This document shows positions 45,194 through 54,552 of a stretch of DNA of 64,000 nucleotides, in pieces. The notes below the pieces were generated by a model, which was not told where the DNA came from, searched no databases, and saw nothing but the letters and a program-made list of their open reading frames with translations. Numbering within the stretch: the stretch's first letter is position 1; the number at the start of each line of letters is the position of its first letter. The stretch is taken from NCBI GenBank assembly GCA_044235645.1, contig JBIIHQ010000003.1, positions 186,001-250,000 of the forward strand, in the 5' to 3' direction. The position numbers and the translations under genes were made by a program. This stretch comes from OMIW01 sp044235645. GTDB lineage: Bacteria > Bdellovibrionota_C > UBA2361 > OMIW01.

Positions 45194-46585
45194 ATGGCTG
45201 AGTCCGAAAAGCCCATCATAATAATCAAAAAGAAGGGTGGGCATGGGGGCCATCACGGAGGGGCGTGGAAGGTGGCCTACGCCGACTTTGTCACCGCCAT
45301 GATGGCTTTTTTCATGGTGATGTGGCTTCTCAATACAGCCGAGGTTCAGACTCGGAAAGCTATTGCATATTATTTTCGGAAGCCCGGTTGGTTACACCAA
45401 AGCTCAGGCAGTCCATTCGGAAGTGATGGAGTCGGCCTTCTGCCGGAGGCTTACGGTCCACCCAACCGGCAGAGGTCTTCCTCAGGCGAAAAATGGGAAG
45501 TCCTGAGAAAAAGGAAGACCGCCGAGGAGCCCCTCGAGAACACCTCCCAGCGAGAAAAACCTTACATGAAGGGATTATCACCCACCAAACTTAAGAACAA
45601 CGATCCTAACGGCGTAAGCGTTGCCCGAGAATCTGAAGAAATAACCTTCTCGAGCCCTACCGAGCAACTCGGCCCCCTTGGACCTGATTCGATCGGTGAC
45701 TCTGATCATTACCGCGCGTTGACCGATACCGGCGAGTCTCCTGACGCGGCAGGACTGAACCAACAAGACAATCTCTCTGAAGCTGCGAGCGTATTTGAAA
45801 ACATTAAAGAAGAGATCGCCCAAAATCCCGAGCTGAAGGAGCTTTTGGGGGACGTCGAGGTCAGAATGGACCCCGAGGGTATTACCCTCGAAGTCATGGA
45901 CACAGAACGTTCATCAATGTTTGCACCCGCAAGCACAAAAATACTTCCCCGTGCCGAGCGCGCTTTCAGTGGAATCGTTAATTTGCTCCGGCCTCTCCCT
46001 CATCCAATCGAGGTCATCGGGCATACCGACGCAACTCCTTTTGCGTCTTTTCCCCGAGCTATGTCAAATTGGGATCTTTCAGCTCTGCGGGCTAATGAAG
46101 CTCGGAAGGTTCTGGAATCCAACGGCTTTCCCGAAGCCCGAGTTCTCGCAGTTATCGGGAAGGCTGACAGGGATCTTAGGTTCCCCGAGCGACCTTTAGC
46201 CGCGGGCAACAGACGTATAACCGTTCGGCTCAAGTTTAATGATGGTCGAACTAATGCCCCGACAGCCTCTGAAGAAATGATTCCGGACGCTCCCCGAGTG
46301 CGGCCGACAGCAGCTGTTAGAGGTGAATCAACCACTGCGGCGGCCACTCCTAAAGCCAGATCGCGTTCCTCTCAATCGGTATCTTTGATGCCTATCCCAA
46401 CCGCTCGACCGACCCCTCCAATACCTCGCTCCGTATCAACACGAGCTCCTCAAAGACCTCTTCCCCCAATTACCGCATCTCCCCGATCGTCTACTCTTGG
46501 GGGACCACTGAATGATAAAACATCCAATTTCTTGGATTCATTTCCTGTGATAAAACCGGGCCAGCTAGCCAAGGAACGAATGTAA
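45194..46585 (+). CDS. motB: Motility protein B with long linker and Pro-rich tail
   Basis: The protein is 463 residues. A Gly/His-rich N-terminus (GGHGGHHGGAWK) precedes the single transmembrane helix with the proton-carrying aspartate (AYADFVTAMMAFFMVMWLL, near residue 32). An OmpA-like peptidoglycan-binding domain lies at about residues 218-352 (HTDATPFASF, NWDLSALRANEARKVLE). A long charged linker and a Pro/Ser/Thr-rich tail of ~100 residues are extra compared with typical MotB (about 310 residues). It anchors the stator to the cell wall. Confidence 0.93.
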   Translation: MAESEKPIIIIKKKGGHGGHHGGAWKVAYADFVTAMMAFFMVMWLLNTAEVQTRKAIAYYFRKPGWLHQSSGSPFGSDGVGLLPEAYGPPNRQRSSSGEKWEVLRKRKTAEEPLENTSQREKPYMKGLSPTKLKNNDPNGVSVARESEEITFSSPTEQLGPLGPDSIGDSDHYRALTDTGESPDAAGLNQQDNLSEAASVFENIKEEIAQNPELKELLGDVEVRMDPEGITLEVMDTERSSMFAPASTKILPRAERAFSGIVNLLRPLPHPIEVIGHTDATPFASFPRAMSNWDLSALRANEARKVLESNGFPEARVLAVIGKADRDLRFPERPLAAGNRRITVRLKFNDGRTNAPTASEEMIPDAPRVRPTAAVRGESTTAAATPKARSRSSQSVSLMPIPTARPTPPIPRSVSTRAPQRPLPPITASPRSSTLGGPLNDKTSNFLDSFPVIKPGQLAKERM

Positions 46586-46592
46586 GATTCCA

Positions 46593-46669
46593 TGATGTCC
46601 CCCCCCGTATTTTAGACACATCTTATTCAATCTGATATGAGGTGTGTCTAAAATACGGGGGGAACATCA
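46593..46669. repeat. Long perfect-armed palindrome, MITE- or REP-like
   Basis: Arms at 46601-46623 and 46640-46662 pair over 23 bp with one G-T wobble, loop 16 bases (46624-46639). Beyond a 2/1-base bulge, TGATGT (46593-46598) pairs with ACATCA (46664-46669), extending it to 29 bp. The arms end in runs of C/G. It starts just 8 bases after the motB stop and its right end runs straight into a coding-like frame that lacks its natural start. Too long for a usual terminator; a miniature transposable element or REP-type palindrome fits better. Confidence 0.65.
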
Positions 46670-47964
46670 ATCCCCTTCCGCTTTCCGATGGATCTCTTCT
46701 CGTCGTTCATACCCCGAACTACCGCCGCGATCAGAATATCGGAACAGTCGCAGCCTCCATCTCCGAATACTCCTTCCGGCTCAAGTTGCTCGCCTCCAAC
46801 GGCTCCTCCATTAGGGCGGGTGAGCCAATAACATCCGGTATATCCGCTCAGGTTCGCTATTTTACCCCCGATGTTGAAGCGTCTTATACCGGCCTTCTTT
46901 GGGAGCTACAACCGGTTGAAGTTCACCCTCGCAATCGCCCTGTCCCGTCCAAAAGCACGGTGGAAAATCCCGAACAGAGCGTCTTTAAATCCTCCGGGAT
47001 CGATATTGGAGAATTTCAACGAGCTCTTGCCGAGAGAGAACTTGCACTGATTGTGATGAGAAATGTAACAAGTCGCGATAAAGCTGATCGACAACAGCCG
47101 TTTAATCTTCGAGTATCCGGCAATGGAACCGAAAGCATAAAAAGAACGGGTAAAGTGTATGACATTTCGTTTCTACAAATTTTTCAGGGCGACCAAATTC
47201 GAGGTTACGGTGGAGGTCAATCACCAGAGCCCGGTCGCCGAGTAATCGCCACGCATCTTCACGATGGCATGAATTCCAATCCATCCCTCATCGGTGCCCC
47301 CCCCTCTTCTGTGCAGATCAGCTCGGATGGTTCTGTTGCTGCTCTGGTGCCAGCACGACGCGCCCTTACCTGGCAAATCACCGACCCGAATGGCTTGCCT
47401 GTAGTTCGAGAGCGGTACTGGCTAACCTTCCAGCCAGGGGAAATTCGTGTTTGCGGGGGATGTCACGGCGCGAACACTCATGATCAACTCGGAAGAAATC
47501 CGCCGACGAACTCGCCTCAAGCGCTTGCCGCGCTTCTTGCACACCTCCGCTCCCACCCATTACCCCAGAGCGGAACGAACGCAGAGCCTTATGGACAAGA
47601 TAAAAGGTTTTCGTTGCGAATACGGGGGAGCAAAGGGAGCTCTCTCAAACCGGGAGACCTTGCGACCTTCTTGGTACGCATCATTCCTGCATCTTCAGAA
47701 GCTCTCGGTATCCGATTATCAGTCAACAATCGACGATGTCCGCATAACTTGGCGACCTTCAGGACCTCAGCCCAGGGACGACGGACAATCCGCCGTCGAG
47801 TCCCCGCAACAATCCAAAAATTGACACACCTTTCATTTGCTCTCCAGCATGACAGCGCCCTTGTCACCACCGCAAACATCGCTATATCTCCCAGAAACGG
47901 GCAACACCGTGCGCTCACAACCCGGGAATTTTGTTCGGTATGTCGTGGCTTCGAGAAGTCGTGA
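46663..47964 (+). pseudogene. 5'-truncated c-type cytochrome-like protein (hydrazine-synthase-alpha-like region)
   Basis: About 433 codons remain after the palindrome. The frame opens inside the right arm of that palindrome with no real start or signal peptide, and its first residues (NPLPLSDGSLLVVHT) look like the middle of a beta-propeller-like domain. One heme motif CGGCHG lies near residue 277, with a surrounding pattern that matches the 'hydrazine synthase alpha subunit middle domain' family of large secreted proteins. A C-terminal Ig-like domain follows (SLRIRGSKGSSLKPGD). Homologues are usually around twice this length. The missing N-terminal half suggests a remnant. An unrecognised short real gene is a weaker alternative. 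Confidence 0.6.
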
Positions 47965-48166
47965 CGCTACGAGGGGTCCACGCCCTATCCGAAGATGCGG
48001 GGAAGGTTGCTCAAGATGAATCAGGGAGGCCTGACAAGGTAAAGAGAGGAATGGACGAAGGAGCTGGCAGCCTCCCGACCCCGAGGCGCATTAGCCCGCC
48101 TCGACCCTTAAGACCGACGATGCCGTAGATAATTGTTGGAATAAAGAGAGGAGAACCAGGACCGAT

Positions 48167-48239
48167 TGGGCGCTAAGGGACTTGAACCCCTGACCTACAG
48201 CTTGTAAGGCTGCCGCTCTACCAACTGAGCTAAGCGCCC
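48167..48239 (-). tRNA. tRNA-Val (UAC anticodon)
   Basis: The minus strand folds as a cloverleaf: acceptor GGGCGCT with AGCGCCC, D-arm GCTC...GAGC, anticodon stem GCAGC/GCTGT around loop CTTACAA with anticodon TAC, and T-arm with the TTCAAGT loop. The discriminator is A and no CCA is encoded. The 73-base gene sits between the truncated cytochrome gene and lon. Confidence 0.95.
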
Positions 48240-48354
48240 GTTCTCTCGACATGTGGGGAGTGTAGCAGGTAGCGTTAATGTGTCAACCACTCCGAAGATT
48301 CAAAGCGATAGGTTTCCTTGTTCCCTCAGTTCTGAGAAATGAGCCTTGAGGGCT

Positions 48355-48380
48355 GGAGGGGGCTGTTAAAACCCCCCTCC
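48355..48380 (-). terminator. Terminator-like stem after lon
   Basis: GGAGGGGG (48355-48362) pairs with CCCCCTCC (48373-48380), an 8-bp GC-rich stem around a 10-base loop containing AAAA. It is 62 bases downstream of the lon stop on the minus strand. No T-run follows, so it may need Rho or act as mRNA end protection. Confidence 0.45.
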
Positions 48381-48441
48381 ACGAAAATGCGAGATACCTC
48401 AGATATCTTCTCTGTACCGACCTGGGTTCACCGATAACAGC

Positions 48442-50910
48442 TTAGTGCGTCACCACCGTTGCACCCGTGGCCTTCCCGTTACCATCGCCTACCTGACCGA
48501 TCAGCTCTTCTCCCTTCTTACCCTCTTCGGAAAAGAGGAGCTCGTCTCGAACTATCTTCCTCTCAAGAAGCTTCGGATAGTCTTTCACATCACGGCACAT
48601 CAGAGCCTCATACAATACCTCGTCGACATGGCTCACCGGTATGAACTCAAGCTCTTGACGAACCGTAGCGGGTATCTCTTCGATGTCGTTCTCGTTCTCC
48701 TTTGGAATGACGATCCGCCGAATGCCTCCACGATGCGCGGCGAGTGCCTTCTCCTTGAGTCCTCCTATCGGTAGGACATTTCCCCGAAGAGTGATCTCCC
48801 CTGTCATCGCTATATTCTTATCCACCGGGATGCCAGTGAGTGCGGACACAAAGGAAGTAGCCATCGTGATACCGGCAGAGGGACCATCCTTGGGGATCGC
48901 TCCTTCTGGCACATGCACATGGATATCCACCCTATCATAGAAGAGCTTGCTCAACCCCAACACATCAGCTCGACTTCGAACATAGCTTAACGCTGCTCGT
49001 GCCGACTCCTGCATGACATCTCCGAGCTTACCTGTAATTTGAAGCCGCCCCTTTCCAGGAAGCACTGAAGTCTCTATTACTAATAGCTCGCCGCCCTTCT
49101 CCGTCCAGGCTAAGCCTGTCGTCAATCCTATCTGATCAAGCTCCTCTCCCTTACCATACCGGAATCGTGGCTGACCGAGGTACTTGACGACCGAATCTCC
49201 GTCCATAGTCAGGTGGTGTTCGGTGCCTTTCGAGACGACCTCCACGGCAGCCTTGCGACACAGGGTCGCAATTTCTCGCTCAAGGTTACGTACCCCAGCC
49301 TCCCTCGTGTAGCGACGAATAACCTGAAGATAGGCGGAATCTTGAATCTCGAGATTGTTCGGCTCAAGCCCGTTCTCCTTGAGCTGTTTTTCAAAGAGAT
49401 ACTTCTTAGAGATGTTTAGTTTCTCCAATTCGGTATAACCCGACAGCCGAATAATCTCCATGCGGTCCATCAACGGTTGAGGAATAGTATGAAGAGTATT
49501 CGCTGTAGTGATAAACATGACCTTCGACAGATCATAGTCACAGTCGAGGTAGTGGTCATTGAAGGTATCGTTCTGTTCAGGGTCAAGAACCTCGAGCAGG
49601 GCGGACGAAGGATCTCCCCGAAAATCCGTTGACATCTTGTCGATCTCATCCAGCAGAAAGACCGGATTACTTGTTCCCGCCTTCTTCAGACTCTGAATAA
49701 TCTTACCCGGCAATGCGCCAATATAGGTTCGCCTATGACCCCGAATCTCAGCCTCATCTCGAACACCACCCAAAGCAATGCGGACAAACTTCCGCCCTGT
49801 TGACTTCGCGATGGACTTGCCGAGAGAGGTCTTTCCGACCCCTGGAGGACCCACGAGACAAAGAATCGGACCTTTCATCTTCCCAACGAGCTTCTGAACC
49901 GCAAGGTATTCGAGTATCCGTTCCTTTACCTTCTCAAGGCCGTAGTGATCCTCCTCGAGTACATCTCGCGCTTTATCTATATCAATGTGATCATCGGAGA
50001 CCTCATTCCACGGTAGCGCTAGCATCCAGTCCACATAGTTGCGGACGACGGTCGCTTCCGCCGACATCGGCGACATCATCTTCAGCTTCCGTATTTCCTT
50101 CTCCGTTTTTTCCCGAGCGTCGTCGGGCATGTCCTTCGCTTTTAGCTTATCCTCGAGCTCTTGGATCTCATTTCTAAAATCATCCTTCTCACCGAGCTCT
50201 TTCTGGATTGCTCTCATTTGTTCGTTGAGATAGTACTCCTTCTGAGTCTTCTCCATCTGTTTCTTGACACGATTGCGAATTCGCTTTTCGACCTGAAGTA
50301 TCTCAATCTCACTCTTCATGTGACCGAGGATCTTCTCTAGCCGCTCATAAGGGTCTATCGTCTCAAGAATATCTTGCTTATCTTCGAGCTTGATATTCAG
50401 CTGAACAACTATTGCGTCAGCAAGCCGAGAAGGGTCTTCAATAGCGCCTACCTGAACAATCATCTCGGGGTTTACTTTTTTCCCGAGTTTGACATATTGG
50501 TCGAAAGTAGCGTTGATTGAACGCATCAGCGCCTTCAGTTCGGTGCTTACCTCGGTGGGGGGCACAATCTCCTCCACGTCGACCAACATAAAATCATCTT
50601 CTTGGACAAAACGTTTGATGCGAGCCCGCATCTTCCCTTCGACCAGAACCTTTATGGGGCCATCGGGCAATCGAATTAACTGTACTACCTCTCCGAGAGT
50701 GCCCGTTGCAAATATATCGTTCTGGTGAGGGTTGCTGGTGCGAGCATCCTTTTGGGCCGCCAGCATAATGAGCTTCCCTTCCCGCTGGGACTCTTCAATC
50801 GCCCGAACACTCTTCTCCCTTCCCACAAACAGCGGTACAACTTGTTGGGGAAAAACCACAAGTTCGCGGAGGGCAAGCAATGGGACCGGATTTTCGATTT
50901 GATTTTTCAT
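48442..50910 (-). CDS. lon: ATP-dependent protease Lon
   Basis: The protein is 822 residues, normal for Lon. The N-terminal LON domain (LALRELVVFPQQVVPLFVGR) is followed by a coiled-coil region rich in Glu/Lys (~residues 190-270), the AAA+ module with GPPGVGKTS (near residue 355), and the protease domain with Ser in KDGPSAGIT (near 684) and Lys in GLKEKALAA (near 727). It degrades misfolded cytoplasmic proteins. It is 329 bases downstream of clpX on the same strand. No heat-shock operator such as CIRCE was found in that gap. Confidence 0.97.
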   Translation of the reverse strand: MKNQIENPVPLLALRELVVFPQQVVPLFVGREKSVRAIEESQREGKLIMLAAQKDARTSNPHQNDIFATGTLGEVVQLIRLPDGPIKVLVEGKMRARIKRFVQEDDFMLVDVEEIVPPTEVSTELKALMRSINATFDQYVKLGKKVNPEMIVQVGAIEDPSRLADAIVVQLNIKLEDKQDILETIDPYERLEKILGHMKSEIEILQVEKRIRNRVKKQMEKTQKEYYLNEQMRAIQKELGEKDDFRNEIQELEDKLKAKDMPDDAREKTEKEIRKLKMMSPMSAEATVVRNYVDWMLALPWNEVSDDHIDIDKARDVLEEDHYGLEKVKERILEYLAVQKLVGKMKGPILCLVGPPGVGKTSLGKSIAKSTGRKFVRIALGGVRDEAEIRGHRRTYIGALPGKIIQSLKKAGTSNPVFLLDEIDKMSTDFRGDPSSALLEVLDPEQNDTFNDHYLDCDYDLSKVMFITTANTLHTIPQPLMDRMEIIRLSGYTELEKLNISKKYLFEKQLKENGLEPNNLEIQDSAYLQVIRRYTREAGVRNLEREIATLCRKAAVEVVSKGTEHHLTMDGDSVVKYLGQPRFRYGKGEELDQIGLTTGLAWTEKGGELLVIETSVLPGKGRLQITGKLGDVMQESARAALSYVRSRADVLGLSKLFYDRVDIHVHVPEGAIPKDGPSAGITMATSFVSALTGIPVDKNIAMTGEITLRGNVLPIGGLKEKALAAHRGGIRRIVIPKENENDIEEIPATVRQELEFIPVSHVDEVLYEALMCRDVKDYPKLLERKIVRDELLFSEEGKKGEELIGQVGDGNGKATGATVVTH

Positions 50911-51239
50911 AGGTCTATCAGCGTAAGCAGCCTCGTTCAGGTTCTAACTTCCTCCATGCTACGGGATCTTCCGCAGAATGCACAAGGTACGAGAAAGTAA
51001 CGAATGCGTTAAGATTTCAGATGCTCAGGACGTACCTTTTGATGGGGATGAAGTTCCCGAAATGCTAATAAAAATAGGGAAAAACGTCGTTGCCAGGATT
51101 TGTGGCTTTCCTTACCCAATCGAACGAGGTTATCCGAACTCAAAGGACAACACCTCCCTTGACACGCCCAAGGGATTCCTCAACGAAGAAACGGCTTCGA
51201 TCTGAGAATTGTCTGTCAGTGCGCTCGTTCGAGGTGCGA
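50911..51239. other. Intergenic region between clpX and lon, no gene seen
   Basis: These 329 bases hold no recognisable gene. Short open frames on the plus strand have no family features. It should contain the lon promoter, but I find no clear sigma-32 or CIRCE motif by eye. Confidence 0.4.
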
Positions 51240-52496
51240 CTAGGCCGACTCAGCCCTCTTGTGATACACCACAAGAGGTTTATCCCCCTTGGTTATCGAC
51301 TCCTCGGTCACCACCACTTCTTTCACTTCTGGCTCTGAGGGGACCTCGAACATAACCTCTAGCATCGTGTGTTCGAGCACCGCCCGAAGCCCTCTCGCAC
51401 CGGACTTCCGCTCGATACACTTCCGGGCGACCGCTCGAAGCGCCTGATCGGTGATGTGGAATTCAACATTCTCGAGCTCCATCAATCTTCGATATTGCTT
51501 GGTGAGCGCATTCTTTGGTTCAACGAGGACCCGGACAAGTGCATCCTCATCCAAATCTTCCAAACTCGCTACAAGAGGGAGCCGCCCCACAAATTCGGGA
51601 ATCAACCCAAATTTAAGCAGATCCTCAGGCTGAAGCTGTGCTAGCTGAGCAGCCGCCTTGACAATCGTTCCAGGTGCTCCTTTCTTCGAACCAAAACCTA
51701 TCGATTTTTCGCCCATCCGATGCTTAACAATACCTTCCAGTCCGACGAATGCTCCCCCGCAAATGAAAAGAATGTTAGTGGTATCGACCTGGAGGAATTC
51801 CTGTTGGGGGTGCTTCCTTCCCCCCTTGGGTGGCACGCTGGCGACCGTACCTTCAAGCATCTTAAGGAGTGCTTGCTGAACTCCCTCGCCGGATACATCT
51901 CGGGTAATGGACGGATTCTCCGACTTTCGCGACACCTTGTCTATCTCATCGATGTATACAATCCCTCGCTGAGCCCGTTCGACGTCGTAATCAGCGGCCT
52001 GAAGCAGACTAAGGATGATACTTTCTACATCTTCTCCGACATACCCCGCCTCGGTCAGACTAGTAGCGTCACAAATAGTGAAGGGCACGTCGAGCACCCG
52101 AGCGAGAGTCTGCGCGAGAAGGGTTTTTCCTGAACCAGTTGGCCCTATCAACAATATGTTCGACTTCGCAATCTCGACCTCGCCCGGAACCCTTTTTACC
52201 CCGATGCGCTTATAGTGATTATGCACCGCCACAGAGAGGACTTTTTTCGCGAAATCTTGTCCAATGACGTACTGGTCGAGAAATTCCTTAATCACTCGAG
52301 GCTGAGGCACCTTGACCTGCGGCGCAGCGCCCCCTTCATGCTCGACCTCATCTGCCATGATATCATTGCAGAGCTCGATGCACTCGTCGCAGATGTACAC
52401 GGACGGTCCGGCTATCAGTTTTCTAACCTCATCCTGAGTTCGAGCGCAGAACGAGCACGAAAGGGTTCCTTTGCCACGATCACTATTTCTGCTCAA
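51240..52496 (-). CDS. clpX: ATP-dependent Clp protease ATP-binding subunit ClpX
   Basis: Start at a TTG (52496), which has AGAGGTG about 6-12 bases upstream and gives the usual 418 residues. The zinc-binding domain (CSFCARTQDEV, CDECIELC) is at residues 14-42, Walker A GPTGSGKT near 119 and the rest of the AAA+ core follow. ClpX unfolds substrates for ClpP. In many bacteria the order is tig-clpP-clpX-lon on one strand; here clpX-lon lies divergent from tig-clpP, with 296 bases and a tRNA-Leu between. Confidence 0.97.
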   Translation of the reverse strand: MSRNSDRGKGTLSCSFCARTQDEVRKLIAGPSVYICDECIELCNDIMADEVEHEGGAAPQVKVPQPRVIKEFLDQYVIGQDFAKKVLSVAVHNHYKRIGVKRVPGEVEIAKSNILLIGPTGSGKTLLAQTLARVLDVPFTICDATSLTEAGYVGEDVESIILSLLQAADYDVERAQRGIVYIDEIDKVSRKSENPSITRDVSGEGVQQALLKMLEGTVASVPPKGGRKHPQQEFLQVDTTNILFICGGAFVGLEGIVKHRMGEKSIGFGSKKGAPGTIVKAAAQLAQLQPEDLLKFGLIPEFVGRLPLVASLEDLDEDALVRVLVEPKNALTKQYRRLMELENVEFHITDQALRAVARKCIERKSGARGLRAVLEHTMLEVMFEVPSEPEVKEVVVTEESITKGDKPLVVYHKRAESA

Positions 52497-52792
52497 GCGA
52501 CACCTCTCAAATCAAATAGGAATGCAGGAGACTCTCCCGTAAGACCCAGACAGTACTCCGAGGCACCAAGCCGGGAAACCAACCGAAGCAGCCCATCGAC
52601 CAAATTCTCTTTCTTATGAATCGGTGCGTTCCGCGAGCCCCTGGAGCCCCCACCCTAACACGATAAACAGCCCCTTCGCCACCCCATGCCGTCAAACCCT
52701 CTTACCATAATTCTGCATCCTGTGGCTAAAAATCTGATTCGCCGGCTACCATTGCAAACAAGCTCGTTATTCGATACCGTACGGGTCTCTCC

Positions 52793-52873
52793 GCGGGGGT
52801 GGTGAAATGGCAGACACGTCAGATTTAGGATCTGATGCCGCAAGGCGTGGGGGTTCAAGTCCCCCCTCCCGCA
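52793..52873 (+). tRNA. tRNA-Leu (UAG anticodon)
   Basis: Acceptor GCGGGGG pairs with CTCCCGC (one G-T), the anticodon stem TCAGA/TCTGA encloses loop TTTAGGA with anticodon TAG, a long variable arm (GCCGCAAGGC) marks a class II tRNA, and the T-loop reads TTCAAGT. Discriminator A, no CCA encoded. It sits between divergent clpX and tig. Upstream, TTGCAA and TACCGT 17 bases apart could be its promoter (weak). Confidence 0.95.
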
Positions 52874-52969
52874 GTGGTCTTTCAGGACGTCGTCGGAAAA
52901 GGGAAATAAGGACTAGCCCAGCATGGGCTATGACATCGACGGTCGGCAACATCTCGAGTGGTAATAACT

Positions 52970-54409
52970 ATGGAATTTCAATCCTCGGTCCGCGACATCG
53001 ACATAATGACCAAAGAGATCCGGGGCTCCGTGCCCGCCGAAGCGATTTCCGCCCATGTTGAGAGATCCCTTGTAAAGCTGGCTGCTCGGTCGCCTTTGAA
53101 GGGATTTCGACCGGGAAAGACTCCTATCAATCTGCTTCGAAAAACCTATGGAGCGCGGCTTGACGAAGATGCCTCGGTTGAGCTCGCGGGCGACGCCCTC
53201 GTAAAGGTCCTCACCGAAAATGAGCTTCGGGTGGTAGGGGAGCCAGACTGGACCCTGGAACCTCGTGAGCCCGGAGGCGCGCTTTCTTTCTCCGCCAAAG
53301 TATACGTAATTCCCGAGCCGATGATCGCTGGGGCAGAAGCATTCCAGATAAGCGTACCCAAACGTCAAGTAACTGAGGAGGTTATCGATAAAACCGTTGA
53401 GGAACTTCGTCAGAAGAACCAGGTTTTTGTCCACCGCCATGACGCCCGGGGGGCAGAGGATCGGGACACGGTAGAACTCTCAGCAACCCTCATAGCACCT
53501 AAGGACCATCAGTCAAAGCCTCAAGCTGTTCGCTTGACACTCGGCGTGGACCCGATGCCCCCTGAACTTGGAGCTGCGCTTCGTGGTATGACTGTCGGTG
53601 CATCGAAGAGGGTGAGCTTACAACCGCCTCAGACGAATGAAGGGAAGAAAAACAAAAAGGCATCGGCACAGAAACAACCTGCGAAGATAGTGTACGACAT
53701 TACCGTGACCGCTATCGGGGAACTAGTGCTTCCTGATGTAGACGACACATTCGCAGCTCGGGTAGAACCCACGACTGAAAATGTTGCTCAGCTTCGGGCA
53801 ATTATCGCAGAAAGGTTGCAGTCTTCCTTCGATGCGCAGGCTCGGGATGCCGTGAGATCGCAGATCCTCAATCTGCTCGTTGAACGAAACACCTTCGATG
53901 TTCCTCCTCCCCTCATCGACCATGAAGTGGCGAATTTGGCTCGTCAATTTGGCGGAGCCGAGGCTTCGAAACTTAGCTGGGTAACCCTTCGCAACGCCTT
54001 GGGGGAAGTCGCATCCGGTAGGGCGCGAGCTCAGATTATCGTCGATCAGATCGCTAAGGATGAAAAGGTAAACGCCTCAACCGAGGATGTTTCCGCGTTG
54101 ATAGCGGAGCAGGCGATAGCAGCAGGACAGCCTATAGCAGCCTTTGAGCGTTGGGTGGCATCATCAGAAGGACGACTCGATGCAATAAGAAAGGAAGTGC
54201 TCCGCACAAAGGTCCTCGACCTTCTCGAAACTCGCGCAACAATAACCTACGAAGATGCGCCAGCTGACGACGTGGTTACCGACGGCGCCCCAGAGGGAGG
54301 ATCATTTATGTCTATCCCTGATGAACATACGCACGATTGTAGCGATCCGCACTGCGATCATTCTCACCACAGCCCCCTCAAGAACCGCGAGGAAGCGACA
54401 GCAGAGTAA
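52970..54409 (+). CDS. tig: Trigger factor
   Basis: The start at the ATG at 52970 (MEFQSSVRDID) is preferred to the GTG 4 codons earlier; the product is 479 residues. The N-terminal ribosome-binding signature GFRPGKTPINLLRKTYG is present near residue 48. The peptidyl-prolyl isomerase-like domain (~155-250) carries a Lys-rich insert (NEGKKNKKASAQKQ). The C-terminal chaperone arms are helical. The last ~30 residues are His/Asp/Cys-rich (DEHTHDCSDPHCDHSHHS), resembling a metal-binding tail. It assists nascent chains at the ribosome. clpP follows after 143 bases. Confidence 0.93.
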   Translation: MEFQSSVRDIDIMTKEIRGSVPAEAISAHVERSLVKLAARSPLKGFRPGKTPINLLRKTYGARLDEDASVELAGDALVKVLTENELRVVGEPDWTLEPREPGGALSFSAKVYVIPEPMIAGAEAFQISVPKRQVTEEVIDKTVEELRQKNQVFVHRHDARGAEDRDTVELSATLIAPKDHQSKPQAVRLTLGVDPMPPELGAALRGMTVGASKRVSLQPPQTNEGKKNKKASAQKQPAKIVYDITVTAIGELVLPDVDDTFAARVEPTTENVAQLRAIIAERLQSSFDAQARDAVRSQILNLLVERNTFDVPPPLIDHEVANLARQFGGAEASKLSWVTLRNALGEVASGRARAQIIVDQIAKDEKVNASTEDVSALIAEQAIAAGQPIAAFERWVASSEGRLDAIRKEVLRTKVLDLLETRATITYEDAPADDVVTDGAPEGGSFMSIPDEHTHDCSDPHCDHSHHSPLKNREEATAE

Positions 54410-54552
54410 GACGAGCCAGCAGATTAACCATCGGAGCGCCACACGATACGACCAGGACTCTCCTTAGGTCGAAGATCGTATTGCGACTCCAAATCCTCTG
54501 GTGTACCCTGCCCAGAAAATCCTCATTTAGGGTTTACTTTTGGAGCTTCATC

